A stretch of DNA of 32,368 nt from Gloeocapsa sp. DLM2.Bin57 (GCA_007693955.1 RECR01000051.1:1-32368); one strand, 5' to 3'; numbered from the stretch's first letter, positions 22,746-32,359 are shown. Program-made: numbers and translations. Notes: a model not told the origin generated them from the letters alone.

Positions 22746-25520
22746 CTAACGACTTATAAGTAAGGCTACAGGGAATTGGGTTAGGATTTTTCCTAGTTGC
22801 AGTTTACTGCTATGGGGTAGCGATCGCTTAGTTAAAACATCTAGCCATTCGCTAACATTGTTATTAGTTAATTCTAAAATAGTATCTTGCCAAACTGCTG
22901 TACCTAGAGGTATTTTTCCTGGTTCTACCAAGGTAGCGTAAAATCTGGGTACAACGATCAAAGCGTTGGTTTTTCCTGACTTTCTTTGAAAAGCGATGAC
23001 ATTGTCTGAATATGTTCCTGAAACATTAACGGGTGTATAATCCCCTTGTTGAAAGATTTCTTGATATTCTGCTAACGCTGTTAAGGTTTGATGAATCAGA
23101 TATAATTTTACTCTGCCATCTGTGCTATATTCGAGCAGATTGTCGAGTAAATTAGCTATATCTTCTTCTTTTGCTTGTTGTAATTGTTCTAACTCGTGGA
23201 GACGCTGATTATAATCTACCGGACGACGGTTATCAGGATCTACTAAACTGAGATCCCACATTTCCGTACCTTGATAGATATCGGGTACACCAGGACAAGT
23301 TAACTTTAACAGAGTTTGAGATAGAGAGTTTAAGATACCATAATGGGCTATTTTCTCCCCAAAAGTGCGTAAACTAGCTAAAAACTTATTATCTGGTTCA
23401 TCGGTTAATAATTTCTCGACAAAGGTTACGAAATTGTTCTCATATTCTGTGTCGGGATGTAACCAACCTGTATGGACTTTAGCTTCTCTGACTGCTTTAA
23501 TGACGTATTCTTTAATTCTCGTGATCAACTCTTGATGGTTATATGGTTCAAAAGGTAAGGAACCTACTAGATTCTGATAGAGAAAATATTCGTCATTGCT
23601 ATCTAAGGTAATGGGATTATCGAGATCTTGTTTATATTGTTCATTCATTTTTTGCCAAGTAATGACTTGAGTTTGCCATTCTTGGGGTATTTCTGAGAGA
23701 ACATTGATTCTTGCTCTGACATCTTCACTTCTTTTGGTATCATGAGTAGATGAGGTATTGAGAGAATGGGGCCAATAATTAACTTGTTGTTGGTTAAAAC
23801 TATGAAATTCTGATACTGTTACTCCAAAGTTATGAGGCGCTCCTCCTACCTCGTTGAGAGATACTAAAGGATTATAGATATAGAATAAGGTATCTTCTAC
23901 ACCTTTTGCCATTAAAGGTCCAGAGAATTGCTGCATCTTCATCACCCAATGCAATCTCTGTTCTTTTTCTGTCTCGGTAAGATCTTCTATCCCTCTTAAT
24001 AAGAATAACTCTTCAATAAAGTTTAGTTCGTTAATTAGTTGGGGGTTATTACGTTTGGCTGTTTGAATGACTCTGATGACATAGGTACGATAACGTTCGT
24101 TTACTCCTTCGCTGGTAATATAAGTACGATAGATGGGAAATAGTACTAAGATTTCTACGATCGCTCTACGTATCCCACTCAGGGTAAAATCACGAGTAGA
24201 ACGATATCCACTAGCTATTTCTTTAAGCATATTAGCGAGGTTTTCTACGTCTCCTGCTAAATTGCGATCGGCGATTAAGCGTTTACAGGCTATTTCTTTA
24301 TTTTCGTAACTTTCCCATTGTCCTGTAAAGTGGCGATAGATTTGTAAAAATTCGTTTTCGTTGGCTTTTTGACAGAATAACCCATTGAGATAATAGAGGA
24401 ATTCGTAACCTGATGTTCCTTGTACTGGCCAATCTTCCGGTAAGGTTTCTCCGTGTTGGAGGATCTTCTCCACTATTACATATGTACGACCTATATACTT
24501 ACGCAGTCTTTCTAGGTATTCTTTGGGGTTATAGAGTCCATCGATGTGATCAATCCGCAAACCTGTAAATTGATTAGTTTCTACTAATTGTTGGATGAGT
24601 TGATGAGTTTGTTCAAATACTGCTAATTTCTCGATACTAACGCAAATAAGCTCATTTACGGTAAAAAAGCGCCGATAATTTAGTTCTTCTGCGCCAACTT
24701 TCCAAAAGGAGAGGCGAAAGTATTGTAAGGAGAGTAAATTATCTAAAAGTTCGTAATTTTGATTAAATAATTCGATATTCTCACTAATAAACTCGTTAAT
24801 TACTGAGTTAGACTCAAATAATTCCCAGAGTAAAGTCTTACTAAAAGCGATCTGAGTTTTATATTGTTGGGGATTTTCAATATTACTAGCATTTTTGAGG
24901 AGATAAACGATCCCCAAAAATTTAATATATTCGGGGTGTTTTGCTTCTAGTTTTGTTGCTAATCTTTCTAAATCATAGGTAACTACTTCTAGATATGATT
25001 CTATTCTTAAGGGAAAATTAAGGTCATAATAACTGACAAACATTCCTTGGTCAAAATATTTTAACTTCAGTTCCCCTCTTTCTAAACAGTTACCGTAGAA
25101 ATCTCCTAATAAGGGGGCTAAGACTTTGCCCTGGAGATCACGATAGGGGTGTTCCCATTGAATATCAAAAAACTCATAGTATTCTGATTTAGGACCATAG
25201 GCTAGTACATCCATAAGTAGGTTATTTTCGGTATGATAAGCCATATGATTGGGGACAATGTCTTGTAACCACCCCATATCCTGTTCTTGTAAAATCTGAT
25301 TGAGATATTCAAATTCTGCTTGAGTACCGATTTCGGGGTTCAGTTGATTATAATCGACTACGTTATAACCGTGAGTACTTCCTGTACAAGCTTTAAAAAT
25401 AGGAGAAGCGTATATATCTGATATCCCTAATTTTTGTAGGTAGGGTATGATATTTTGGGCATCTTGGAATTGAAAGCTAGCGTTAAATTGCAGACGATAG
25501 GTAGCAGTTGGAATACGCAT
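22746..25520 (-). CDS. treY: Malto-oligosyltrehalose synthase
   Basis: TreY converts the reducing end of a maltodextrin into a trehalose unit by intramolecular transglycosylation. The 924-residue length is normal for this GH13 subfamily. It begins 'MRIPTATYRLQFNASFQFQDAQNIIPYLQKLGISDIYASPIF', the standard TreY start. It shows 'DIVPNHMAYH', the nucleophile Asp in 'GLRIDHIDGLYNP' (near residue 323), the acid Glu in 'YVIVEKILQHGE' and 'TSSTHDTKRSEDVRAR'. 'GVPDIYQGTEMWDLSLVDPDNRRPVD' completes the C-terminal signature. It lies 13 bp behind treZ and abuts treH. Confidence 0.96.
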   Translation of the reverse strand: MRIPTATYRLQFNASFQFQDAQNIIPYLQKLGISDIYASPIFKACTGSTHGYNVVDYNQLNPEIGTQAEFEYLNQILQEQDMGWLQDIVPNHMAYHTENNLLMDVLAYGPKSEYYEFFDIQWEHPYRDLQGKVLAPLLGDFYGNCLERGELKLKYFDQGMFVSYYDLNFPLRIESYLEVVTYDLERLATKLEAKHPEYIKFLGIVYLLKNASNIENPQQYKTQIAFSKTLLWELFESNSVINEFISENIELFNQNYELLDNLLSLQYFRLSFWKVGAEELNYRRFFTVNELICVSIEKLAVFEQTHQLIQQLVETNQFTGLRIDHIDGLYNPKEYLERLRKYIGRTYVIVEKILQHGETLPEDWPVQGTSGYEFLYYLNGLFCQKANENEFLQIYRHFTGQWESYENKEIACKRLIADRNLAGDVENLANMLKEIASGYRSTRDFTLSGIRRAIVEILVLFPIYRTYITSEGVNERYRTYVIRVIQTAKRNNPQLINELNFIEELFLLRGIEDLTETEKEQRLHWVMKMQQFSGPLMAKGVEDTLFYIYNPLVSLNEVGGAPHNFGVTVSEFHSFNQQQVNYWPHSLNTSSTHDTKRSEDVRARINVLSEIPQEWQTQVITWQKMNEQYKQDLDNPITLDSNDEYFLYQNLVGSLPFEPYNHQELITRIKEYVIKAVREAKVHTGWLHPDTEYENNFVTFVEKLLTDEPDNKFLASLRTFGEKIAHYGILNSLSQTLLKLTCPGVPDIYQGTEMWDLSLVDPDNRRPVDYNQRLHELEQLQQAKEEDIANLLDNLLEYSTDGRVKLYLIHQTLTALAEYQEIFQQGDYTPVNVSGTYSDNVIAFQRKSGKTNALIVVPRFYATLVEPGKIPLGTAVWQDTILELTNNNVSEWLDVLTKRSLPHSSKLQLGKILTQFPVALLISR

Positions 25521-25533
25521 TAGTTATTTTTAT

Positions 25534-27357
25534 TTATTTTTGTTTAGAATAGACAGCGACGGTTAAACCTGTTATGTTCACTTCAAGGTTATTAATGCTG
25601 TCGGGAAGGGTTGAACCTGGACCTAAATAAGCTTTTATTGACGAATCTAACTGTTTTTGCCAGTTTCCTGGGGGAAGTTGCGGAATTTTTACCCCTTGTT
25701 GATTAAAGTTTAGCAAGATTAGTACAGATTCTGTGTCTTGATTCCGCGTGAAATAAAACCAGCGTTCCTGTTCGTCATACTCTACTTTAACACTATCTCT
25801 AGCGTAGTTACGCAAGGGTGTCAACTTTTTCCGCAATTCTAGGAGTTTTTGGTAAAATTTGAGTAAAACAGCGTGATTTCCTGTTTCTCTAAGTTTCCAA
25901 TTCAAACGCGATCGCTGCAAAGTTTCTACACTAGCGGGATCTGGAGGCTCTCCCAACCATTTAAATGAGGCGAATTCTCGTTTACGTCCTGCTTGTACGG
26001 CTTTAACTAGGTCGGGATCACCGTGACTGATAAAGTAGTAAAATGGGGCTGTTTCGCCGTATTCTTCCCCCATAAATAACATGGGTATTCCAGGACCTGT
26101 AAGGGTTAAAGCGGCGGCTAATTTAAGACCATCAAAGGAAATTAAGCTACTAAGACGATCGCCTAACATTCTATTTCCTACTTGGTCATGATTTTGACTA
26201 TAGATTAAAAATTGACTAAAAGGGCGATCGCCTATTTTATTGCCGTGATACCGTTGACGATAGGGGGAATAATCCCAAGTATAAGTAAAACTCTCGGTGA
26301 AAGCCTTAGCTAAATCTGCACATTTGCCATAATCTTGATAATAGCCTTGGTTTTCTCCTGTCAAGAGAGTATGAATACAGTGGTGAACATCATCACACCA
26401 TTGCGCTGCTAAACCGTATCCTCCTTGAGTGGTTGGGTTAATGATCCTCGCGTCGTTTAAGTCACTTTCAGCGATTAAATAGACTGGTTTTCCTGTTTCC
26501 TTGGTAAATTCGTTTACTCGCTCTTGCATTTCGGCTAAGATATGTTTAGCGCCAAAATCGTAGATAGCGTGAATCGCGTCTAAGCGCAAACCATCTAGAT
26601 GATATTCTTTGAACCAGTACAAGACGTTTTCAATGAAGAAATTACGCACCCCATAACTATAAGCGTCGTCAAAGTTGAGAGCTTTACCCCAAGGGGTGTT
26701 ATATCTATCGGTAAAATAGGGGGCGAAATCTTGAGTATAGTTTCCTTCAGGTCCTAAATGATTATAAACTACATCGAGAATGACAGCTATTCCCTGTTGG
26801 TGACAAGCGTCTATTAATTGTTTGAATCCTTCTACTCCTCCATAGGAATGTTGCACAGCGAAGGGATACACTCCATCGTAACCCCAATTTCTACTCCCAG
26901 GAAACTGAGCTACAGGCATAATTTCTAGACAGTTAATCCCTAATGCTTTTAACTCCTCTAAATGGGGGATAATCCCTGTAAATGTACCCTCAGCACTAAA
27001 TGCCCCTACATGTAATTCATAGATAATTAACTCTTCTAGGGGGAGATTTTGCCAACTGCTATCGTTCCACTCAAAAGCTGTATGATCGATAACCTGGGAT
27101 GGTCCGTGTACATCAAGAGGTTGACTATGGGATACGGGATCTGGTCTAGTTTTTTCGCCACCATTTAGCTGATACTGGTACAAAGTTCCTGGGGGTATCT
27201 CTGTAGCAGTAATTCGCCAGTAGCCTAACTCGTCTTGTGTCAGTGGTATGACCCGTTCTGAATCTCCCAGGATTTTAACTTCTATTTGTTTAAGGTTTGG
27301 GGCCCAAACGGTAAATTCACAATGGTTATTCTTGAGATAATTTGCTCCAATTCGCAT
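25534..27357 (-). CDS. treZ: Malto-oligosyltrehalose trehalohydrolase
   Basis: TreZ releases free trehalose from the TreY product. The 607-residue protein has an N-terminal CBM48-like beta domain (about 1-90, 'CEFTVWAPNLKQIEVKI'). The GH13 barrel shows 'YELHVGAFSAEGTF', 'VVYNHLGPEGNY', the nucleophile Asp in 'GLRLDAIHAI' (near residue 260), the acid Glu in 'LIAESDLNDARI' and the 'SQNHDQVGNR' His-Asp pair. 'GPGIPMLFMGEEYGE' follows. It is the first gene of the tre unit, 50 bp downstream of the glutaredoxin gene, with a GC-rich hairpin in the gap. The cluster points to trehalose as a drought or salt protectant. Confidence 0.96.
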   Translation of the reverse strand: MRIGANYLKNNHCEFTVWAPNLKQIEVKILGDSERVIPLTQDELGYWRITATEIPPGTLYQYQLNGGEKTRPDPVSHSQPLDVHGPSQVIDHTAFEWNDSSWQNLPLEELIIYELHVGAFSAEGTFTGIIPHLEELKALGINCLEIMPVAQFPGSRNWGYDGVYPFAVQHSYGGVEGFKQLIDACHQQGIAVILDVVYNHLGPEGNYTQDFAPYFTDRYNTPWGKALNFDDAYSYGVRNFFIENVLYWFKEYHLDGLRLDAIHAIYDFGAKHILAEMQERVNEFTKETGKPVYLIAESDLNDARIINPTTQGGYGLAAQWCDDVHHCIHTLLTGENQGYYQDYGKCADLAKAFTESFTYTWDYSPYRQRYHGNKIGDRPFSQFLIYSQNHDQVGNRMLGDRLSSLISFDGLKLAAALTLTGPGIPMLFMGEEYGETAPFYYFISHGDPDLVKAVQAGRKREFASFKWLGEPPDPASVETLQRSRLNWKLRETGNHAVLLKFYQKLLELRKKLTPLRNYARDSVKVEYDEQERWFYFTRNQDTESVLILLNFNQQGVKIPQLPPGNWQKQLDSSIKAYLGPGSTLPDSINNLEVNITGLTVAVYSKQK

Positions 27358-27381
27358 TTAAATTACTAAATAAACAACTTT

Positions 27382-27399
27382 CCCCCCAGAAGCGGGGGG
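27382..27399 (-). terminator. GC-rich hairpin between grx and treZ
   Basis: CCCCCC (27382-27387) pairs with GGGGGG (27394-27399) around a 6-nt loop. No U tract follows directly on the minus strand, so it may be a partial terminator or an mRNA processing site that separates grx from the tre genes. Confidence 0.5.
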
Positions 27400-27407
27400 T
27401 TAATTAA

Positions 27408-27731
27408 CTAGGAAGCTAAAGCAACTTCTAGCATTTCTTGTAATTCTCCACTTTGGTAGAGTTCTATCATGATATCTGAGCCACCAATAAACTCACCGTT
27501 AACATAAACTTGGGGAATGGTGGGCCAATTGGAATACTCTTTGATTCCTTCACGAATGTCGTAGTTTTCTAAGATATCTACGGTTTCATAGGGTACACCT
27601 AGACTATTGAGGATTTGTACCACATTATTAGAAAAACCGCACTGGGGCATTAATTTAGACCCCTTCATAAAGACCATGATTTTATTATTTTTAACCAAGG
27701 CTTCTATTTTTTGCTGCAACTCTGGTGTCAT
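27408..27731 (-). CDS. grxD: Monothiol glutaredoxin, Grx4/CGFS type
   Basis: The 107-residue protein carries the CGFS active site with Cys31, a cis-Pro motif 'WPTIPQVYVNGEFIGGSDI' and the upstream lysine in 'MVFMKGSKLMPQCGFS'. CGFS glutaredoxins bind and transfer [2Fe-2S] clusters with glutathione rather than reduce disulfides. The bolA gene lies immediately upstream (41-bp gap). Grx4 and BolA form a known heterocomplex, so the pair is functionally coherent. The cyanobacterial homologue is often called Grx3 and is single-domain as here. Confidence 0.95.
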   Translation of the reverse strand: MTPELQQKIEALVKNNKIMVFMKGSKLMPQCGFSNNVVQILNSLGVPYETVDILENYDIREGIKEYSNWPTIPQVYVNGEFIGGSDIMIELYQSGELQEMLEVALAS

Positions 27732-27772
27732 ATGCTCTCTTGACTTTGCTGTTATTTTCTTTGTTTATTAGT

Positions 27773-28033
27773 TTACAGTGTTTCTTCCATTCCTTTCCAG
27801 GCTTCGGGAGTATATGTTTTTAAGGCTAAAGCGTGAATAGCTTCTGAAGACAAAGCTTCTTGTAAAGCACCATACACTAATTGATGTTGTTTTACTCTAG
27901 TTTGACCTGCAAAACTCGCTGAGATAACTGTTGCTTCGAGATGATCTCCACCTCCTGTTAAATCTCTGACCATGACTTGTGCGTCTGGTAATTTAGCTTG
28001 AATCATCGTTTGAACTTGTTTAAGGTCAACCAT
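27773..28033 (-). CDS. BolA family protein
   Basis: The 86-residue protein has the BolA fold pattern: '[32 protein letters not shown]', then '[17 protein letters not shown]' with His50 as the invariant cluster-binding histidine, and His31 in the variable loop of BolA_H-type members. It ends '[20 protein letters not shown]', close to IbaG/YrbA-like members. It should pair with the CGFS glutaredoxin downstream to bind or relay a [2Fe-2S] cluster. The gap to that gene is 41 bp and to the upstream secreted protein 32 bp. Confidence 0.93.
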   Translation of the reverse strand: MVDLKQVQTMIQAKLPDAQVMVRDLTGGGDHLEATVISASFAGQTRVKQHQLVYGALQEALSSEAIHALALKTYTPEAWKGMEETL

Positions 28034-28065
28034 ATATACTCTCTTGTGAACAATATTATCTATTT

Positions 28066-28671
28066 TTACTGATTTGAAGTGGAAAAGGGTGTATCTACGA
28101 AACCAATTTCATAAAGTTGCTGATAGGATTTTTTGCCTAATTCGCTGGTAGGATTTTGAGACCTAATTACCTGTATTAGTAATGGTACGGCTAATTCGGG
28201 TTGATTTTGTGCTCTATGTACCAAAGCTAATTGATAGGTTGCTTCGTCTCTCATTTGTCCTGTTTGAGCTGCATTGTTTCTTTGTCCTTCAGCGATGCGA
28301 TTATCAATACCTGCAAAACTACTATTTAATTGTAAATAAAAGTTGGTCAATTGGTTAAATACTTGACGAGCTTGTTGTAACTTAATAGTAGCTAAATTAT
28401 AATCTTCGGCGTTAATCGCTTCGTTAGCTTCTAACATTAGTCTTTGACCACCTTCCATACTCAAGACGCTATCTGCTTGGGTTAGAGGTCTGGTATTACC
28501 TGGATTAGTCAGATCTTCTCCTTCTAATTCTACTTCTGTTTCAGGTGCAGTTGGTGTCTCTTGACTGTACACGGGTAAAACCTGTACTAAACTTAATGAT
28601 ATCATTATTGCTAATAAACTCTGACCAAGGCTATTTCTGCTGATTTTTGTTTTCTTTATAGTTAAAATCAT
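28066..28671 (-). CDS. Secreted TPR-like protein of unknown function
   Basis: The 201-residue protein has a basic N-terminus and a hydrophobic segment (residues 17-34, '[22 protein letters not shown]') that reads as a signal peptide. A low-complexity acidic linker ([16 protein letters not shown]) follows. The rest is helical: '[43 protein letters not shown]' resembles a TPR-type repeat, and 'ALVHRAQN' and '[18 protein letters not shown]'-like segments support helical pairs. It is probably periplasmic. It is divergent from the 1177-residue gene with only 21 bp between start codons. I do not recognise the family. Confidence 0.65.
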   Translation of the reverse strand: MILTIKKTKISRNSLGQSLLAIMISLSLVQVLPVYSQETPTAPETEVELEGEDLTNPGNTRPLTQADSVLSMEGGQRLMLEANEAINAEDYNLATIKLQQARQVFNQLTNFYLQLNSSFAGIDNRIAEGQRNNAAQTGQMRDEATYQLALVHRAQNQPELAVPLLIQVIRSQNPTSELGKKSYQQLYEIGFVDTPFSTSNQ

Positions 28672-28692
28672 TTAAGGATTATTCTAAACTTT

Positions 28693-31600
28693 ATGCCTAA
28701 TCAAGACTTAATTTTCAATATCTTAGCACTTAGGGTGAACAGCTTTATCTCTTTAGTCAATTCTGAAGAGGGATGGTTGATTAGTTTAATCGTAGTCTTA
28801 TTAGCGGGAATATCCCTAGGTTTGGGACAGGGAATCATTCTTTTTGTCAGTCGGGTTAAACCTTGGCGCTTTGTTTTTAGTATCTTAGTCAACGCGATTT
28901 TATTTACTTTTGGCTTTTTATTCCTGGTTTTTAGCGTTTGGCTTAATTGTCAAATCCCCTGGTGGTCATTATCTATCCCCTTTGCTAGTTTAGTACAGGT
29001 ATTGGGTGTAAGTTATGCTCCCCAATTGTTTAGTTTTACCGGTGCTTTACCTTATCTAGGTGTACCGATTCTGTCGTTGTTATCGGTATGGCGACTGTTA
29101 GCTATGGTTGTGGGTTTTAGTGCTGTAGCAGGAGTTGATCTAGCTGAATCTTTTCGTTATGTAATTATCGGTTGGCTAATTTTACAACTGTTAGAAAATA
29201 CCCTAGGTAAACCCATTACTAGCTTTGGGAGAAAAGTCTCTAATCATGTGGCTGGTACAGAATTACCCAGAAATAGAAAACAAGTCAAACGAGCCATTCG
29301 TAACGAAATAGACTCTATAGTTAACTCAGATCAGCACAACTCAGACCTATCTTTAAATCAAGCTAGAATCAATAATTCTCATCAACAGCTAAAAGTAATT
29401 AAACAACAAGATACCAGACTAGATGCAAAAATCCTAAGTTTATTAGGTATGTTGCTGTTGTTAATAGTAATTACACTAGCTTTAAGTCCTTTATATCGAG
29501 GGTTTTTAGCTTGGCAAGATAATTTACCTGACTTATTCAAACTAATATTTGACCTGGGTTGGATTGGTTTAATTGCTACGGTATTCGCGGGATTTTTAGC
29601 ACCTTTAGAAACCCTGGGTTGGTGGGCTGGTTGGTATGGAGATGATTTAGAAGTACAAGCTCAAACTGAAGAGATAACCGAAGAGAATAACTATGATGGC
29701 TATGTTATCTATTTAGATGGTATTGGTCAATCGGGATCTCAATATACTCCTGATGTAGAAAACTTTTTAGAAGAATTAAAAACAGCTATTCCGAGAAATT
29801 ATAAACTGATCAAGGGTTTAATGATGTATTCAGTACTCAATAAACCCCTAGATGAAGATCGCCCTTTAGCTTTTTTCTGGAAAATAGTAGATAACATGCG
29901 TATCGCTAATCCTCAAGCTATTTTGGGGATAATTTTAAACCTACGCAATGTGTTTATTGTAGCTGTTTCTGCCGACCAACGCTATGGACCAATTTATAAT
30001 CTTGGTATAGCGCAAACATTATATAACGGGTTAGTTAAAGAAGGATATCAAAGGGGGACACCAATTACTCTGATTGGTTATAGTGGGGGAGGTCAAATGT
30101 CTGTAGCGGTTGCTCCCTATCTGAAAAAGGCTATGAGTGCTCCTGTAGATGTGATTTCCCTTGGGGGTGTAATGAGTGCTAACAACAACTTGTTGGATTT
30201 AGAACAGTTATATCATCTGGTGGGTGATAAAGATTCTGTAGAAAGAATTGGACCTGTGATGTTTCCTGGTCGTTGGCGCATTTTTCCCTTATCTTATTGG
30301 AATCGTGCTAAACGTAGAGGTAATATCAGTATTCTATCTCTAGGACCTGTGGGACATCAAGTACCTGGGGGAATGATGGATGATCAAGCTTATTTAGAAG
30401 ATGGAAGAAGTTATTTAACACAAACGATTGAGATTATTATTAAGATTCTGGAAGGGGTAGCTTTACCTGGAGAAAATTTACCCATTCGTACTGTCAGTAA
30501 TTATGAACGCTATCAACAAGCTAGTTGGATACAACCTGATAGTTATCCACTGATTCAACAAGTAGATACTAATCTTTATCATCCTGTGGGAGATTGGGTA
30601 GGTCGTTTGATCTTACCAAGTTTATCAGAACGTAAACAGGTTCAGGGTGCTTGGTTTGAGATCTATTCTGCTCCTAGTGAATATCAGCATTTAATCGGTA
30701 CAAGGGTAAAGTTACGGGAAAGTGATGACCCTTTTATACAAACATGGGTTAAAACTGTGACTAGAGATGTCCATTTTAGCGGTGAGGCTGAATATACGGC
30801 TAAATATGGCGGTTTAATTCATCCTCTCCGTCTCAATCATTGGCTTAGGGTTAATCCCATTGAATCTTTAGCTGGATCTCGTCCTTATGATGACGTCGTG
30901 GTTACTATCTCTGCTGATGATCTAGAAGTCAGGGGGGATTGTTTATATATTTCCCAAGAATTGATTCAAGTTACGGGACGTTTTTACGCTTTGGTGCGTT
31001 TTTTAGCTCCTTTGGGGGATAATCTCTGGAAAGTACAACATTTTGACCCTAATTCTCGCAGTTTTACAGGCTCTGTAGAAGTGGTGAGTCTTCCTGAAGT
31101 TATTCCCGATGGTAATGATTGTTATCCCTCTACTAGTAAAGGGTTAGAAAAGTCTCCTCTTAATGAGCAGGGATGGTATATCTATGGGAGCAAAAATGCT
31201 CAAAATGTCTTTGTGGTGATGTCTTTCATTCCTCGGGTTTTGCTAAAACTTGAACCACAGTCTCTGATTAATGATGTTAAACAGGGTTATCGTTTTATTC
31301 GAGAACAATCTTGGCAAAATGAGATCGCACCTAAAGGTAAAATTGGCTCGGTTTTGATTAGTGGTGAGGGACAAAATTGGCAAGAAGGCGATCGCGCTTT
31401 GGTGATTCACGTCTATGGGGGAATTGGTGGTAATAAACGTGAACCAGCTGCTGCTACACCAATATTTTTTGGTCATTTTGCTTATGGTTTAGCCACGGTA
31501 ATCAAAGAACCTCTCACGGGTGAGTTACGCTTTGATATAGTTTATGATCAGGTCTATACTCACAATACTGATGGTTTAATTGCGGGTCAATTACACTGGT

Positions 31601-32226
31601 CTAGATATATGGGCGATCGCCAGTTTGGTTGGATGGGAACTCGTCCTGTTTGTGATTTGTTGATTAAGTTTGAACCCTTTACTGGTTACTATAATCTAGA
31701 TGGACAGTTGGTGTCTCCTTTAGACTATATGTTACTGCAATTAAACGTGATGACGGCTCGTTATCGCATCGGAGATGGTACGGGAGGAACTTATGTAGGA
31801 CCTGCTAATAATTGTGCTCAAGACTCTAATCAGGCTTTATTTGCTAGTATTGAGTATATTTATCGCCTTATGGGCCAAAATCCTGAGATTGAAAAGGCTT
31901 TAATCCGCGATAATCCCCAACAAGCTTTCGCTTTAACACAATTACAAGAACTTAAAAAAGACTTAAAAAATATCCTCGAGCCTTTCGGAAGACCTCGATC
32001 TGACTGGGAAAATAATCAGTTTAATCTCGGAAGTACTCTGGAAGATAGACCTCTAGCTAATCTCTGGTATGGTTTGAGAAGTTGGCGTACGATGTTTCCC
32101 CGTTATGCTAGTGATAGTATCGTCCGTGTCTTCTTAAAATATGGTGCTCAAGTGTGGGTATTGCGCACTAATCAGATTGGTGGTAATGACCCCGATATTG
32201 AGGCGATCGCTCCGATTACTTTTTAA
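28693..32226 (+). CDS. Large membrane protein with alpha/beta-hydrolase-like domain and C-terminal His/Cys domain
   Basis: The 1177-residue protein has an N-terminal membrane region (about 1-180, five hydrophobic segments) and two more helices near 250-310. The next region has an alpha/beta-hydrolase pattern: 'YVIYLDGIGQSG', the nucleophile elbow 'GYSGGGQ' with Ser464, Asp512/Asp514 in 'VGDKDSV' and His555 in 'VGHQVPGG'. The C-terminal part contains 'FFGHFAYGLATV' (His928) and 'YVGPANNCAQDSNQALF' (Cys1041). The His-before-Cys order with Asn-Cys is like permuted papain-fold enzymes (LRAT, YiiX, DUF4105). I recall a cyanobacterial family of this length sometimes labelled Abi/CAAX protease, but no CPBP motif is evident. 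The function is unknown, plausibly lipid or peptide hydrolysis at a membrane. Confidence 0.75.
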   Translation: MPNQDLIFNILALRVNSFISLVNSEEGWLISLIVVLLAGISLGLGQGIILFVSRVKPWRFVFSILVNAILFTFGFLFLVFSVWLNCQIPWWSLSIPFASLVQVLGVSYAPQLFSFTGALPYLGVPILSLLSVWRLLAMVVGFSAVAGVDLAESFRYVIIGWLILQLLENTLGKPITSFGRKVSNHVAGTELPRNRKQVKRAIRNEIDSIVNSDQHNSDLSLNQARINNSHQQLKVIKQQDTRLDAKILSLLGMLLLLIVITLALSPLYRGFLAWQDNLPDLFKLIFDLGWIGLIATVFAGFLAPLETLGWWAGWYGDDLEVQAQTEEITEENNYDGYVIYLDGIGQSGSQYTPDVENFLEELKTAIPRNYKLIKGLMMYSVLNKPLDEDRPLAFFWKIVDNMRIANPQAILGIILNLRNVFIVAVSADQRYGPIYNLGIAQTLYNGLVKEGYQRGTPITLIGYSGGGQMSVAVAPYLKKAMSAPVDVISLGGVMSANNNLLDLEQLYHLVGDKDSVERIGPVMFPGRWRIFPLSYWNRAKRRGNISILSLGPVGHQVPGGMMDDQAYLEDGRSYLTQTIEIIIKILEGVALPGENLPIRTVSNYERYQQASWIQPDSYPLIQQVDTNLYHPVGDWVGRLILPSLSERKQVQGAWFEIYSAPSEYQHLIGTRVKLRESDDPFIQTWVKTVTRDVHFSGEAEYTAKYGGLIHPLRLNHWLRVNPIESLAGSRPYDDVVVTISADDLEVRGDCLYISQELIQVTGRFYALVRFLAPLGDNLWKVQHFDPNSRSFTGSVEVVSLPEVIPDGNDCYPSTSKGLEKSPLNEQGWYIYGSKNAQNVFVVMSFIPRVLLKLEPQSLINDVKQGYRFIREQSWQNEIAPKGKIGSVLISGEGQNWQEGDRALVIHVYGGIGGNKREPAAATPIFFGHFAYGLATVIKEPLTGELRFDIVYDQVYTHNTDGLIAGQLHWSRYMGDRQFGWMGTRPVCDLLIKFEPFTGYYNLDGQLVSPLDYMLLQLNVMTARYRIGDGTGGTYVGPANNCAQDSNQALFASIEYIYRLMGQNPEIEKALIRDNPQQAFALTQLQELKKDLKNILEPFGRPRSDWENNQFNLGSTLEDRPLANLWYGLRSWRTMFPRYASDSIVRVFLKYGAQVWVLRTNQIGGNDPDIEAIAPITF

Positions 32227-32265
32227 TATAGTAGGTTTTAGGTGTTATTATTCCTAGACAACATA

Positions 32266-32287
32266 CTCCCCGTCTCCCCGTCTCCCC
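32266..32287. repeat. Short 8-bp tandem repeat (CTCCCCGT)
   Basis: Two full copies of CTCCCCGT and a third partial copy occur back to back, followed by CACTCCCCC. Such C-rich microrepeats are common in intergenic DNA of cyanobacteria. Confidence 0.85.
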
Positions 32288-32308
32288 ACACTCCCCCTTT
32301 AGCTTAAC

Positions 32309-32359
32309 CGCGAGAAGCCTCAAGCTTTATTTTCTCAAATAAGCGTGAGATGAATCGCG
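32309..32359. repeat. Nested inverted repeat at the right edge, possible IS200/IS605 end
   Basis: An outer stem CGCGA (32309-32313) / TCGCG (32355-32359) encloses CTCA (32319-32322) / TGAG (32346-32349). Inside that, GCTTTATTT (32324-32332) pairs with AAATAAGC (32337-32344), with one bulged base. This stepwise subterminal hairpin is the form of IS200/IS605 ends or of the omega-RNA region behind tnpB. On the minus strand a tnpB gene would lie to the right of the window. No reading frame is available to confirm this. Confidence 0.4.

Noticed and set aside
31243-31476. Minus-strand open frame of 77 codons
   Set aside because: It is antisense within the 1177-residue gene, whose frame is intact and conserved in character.
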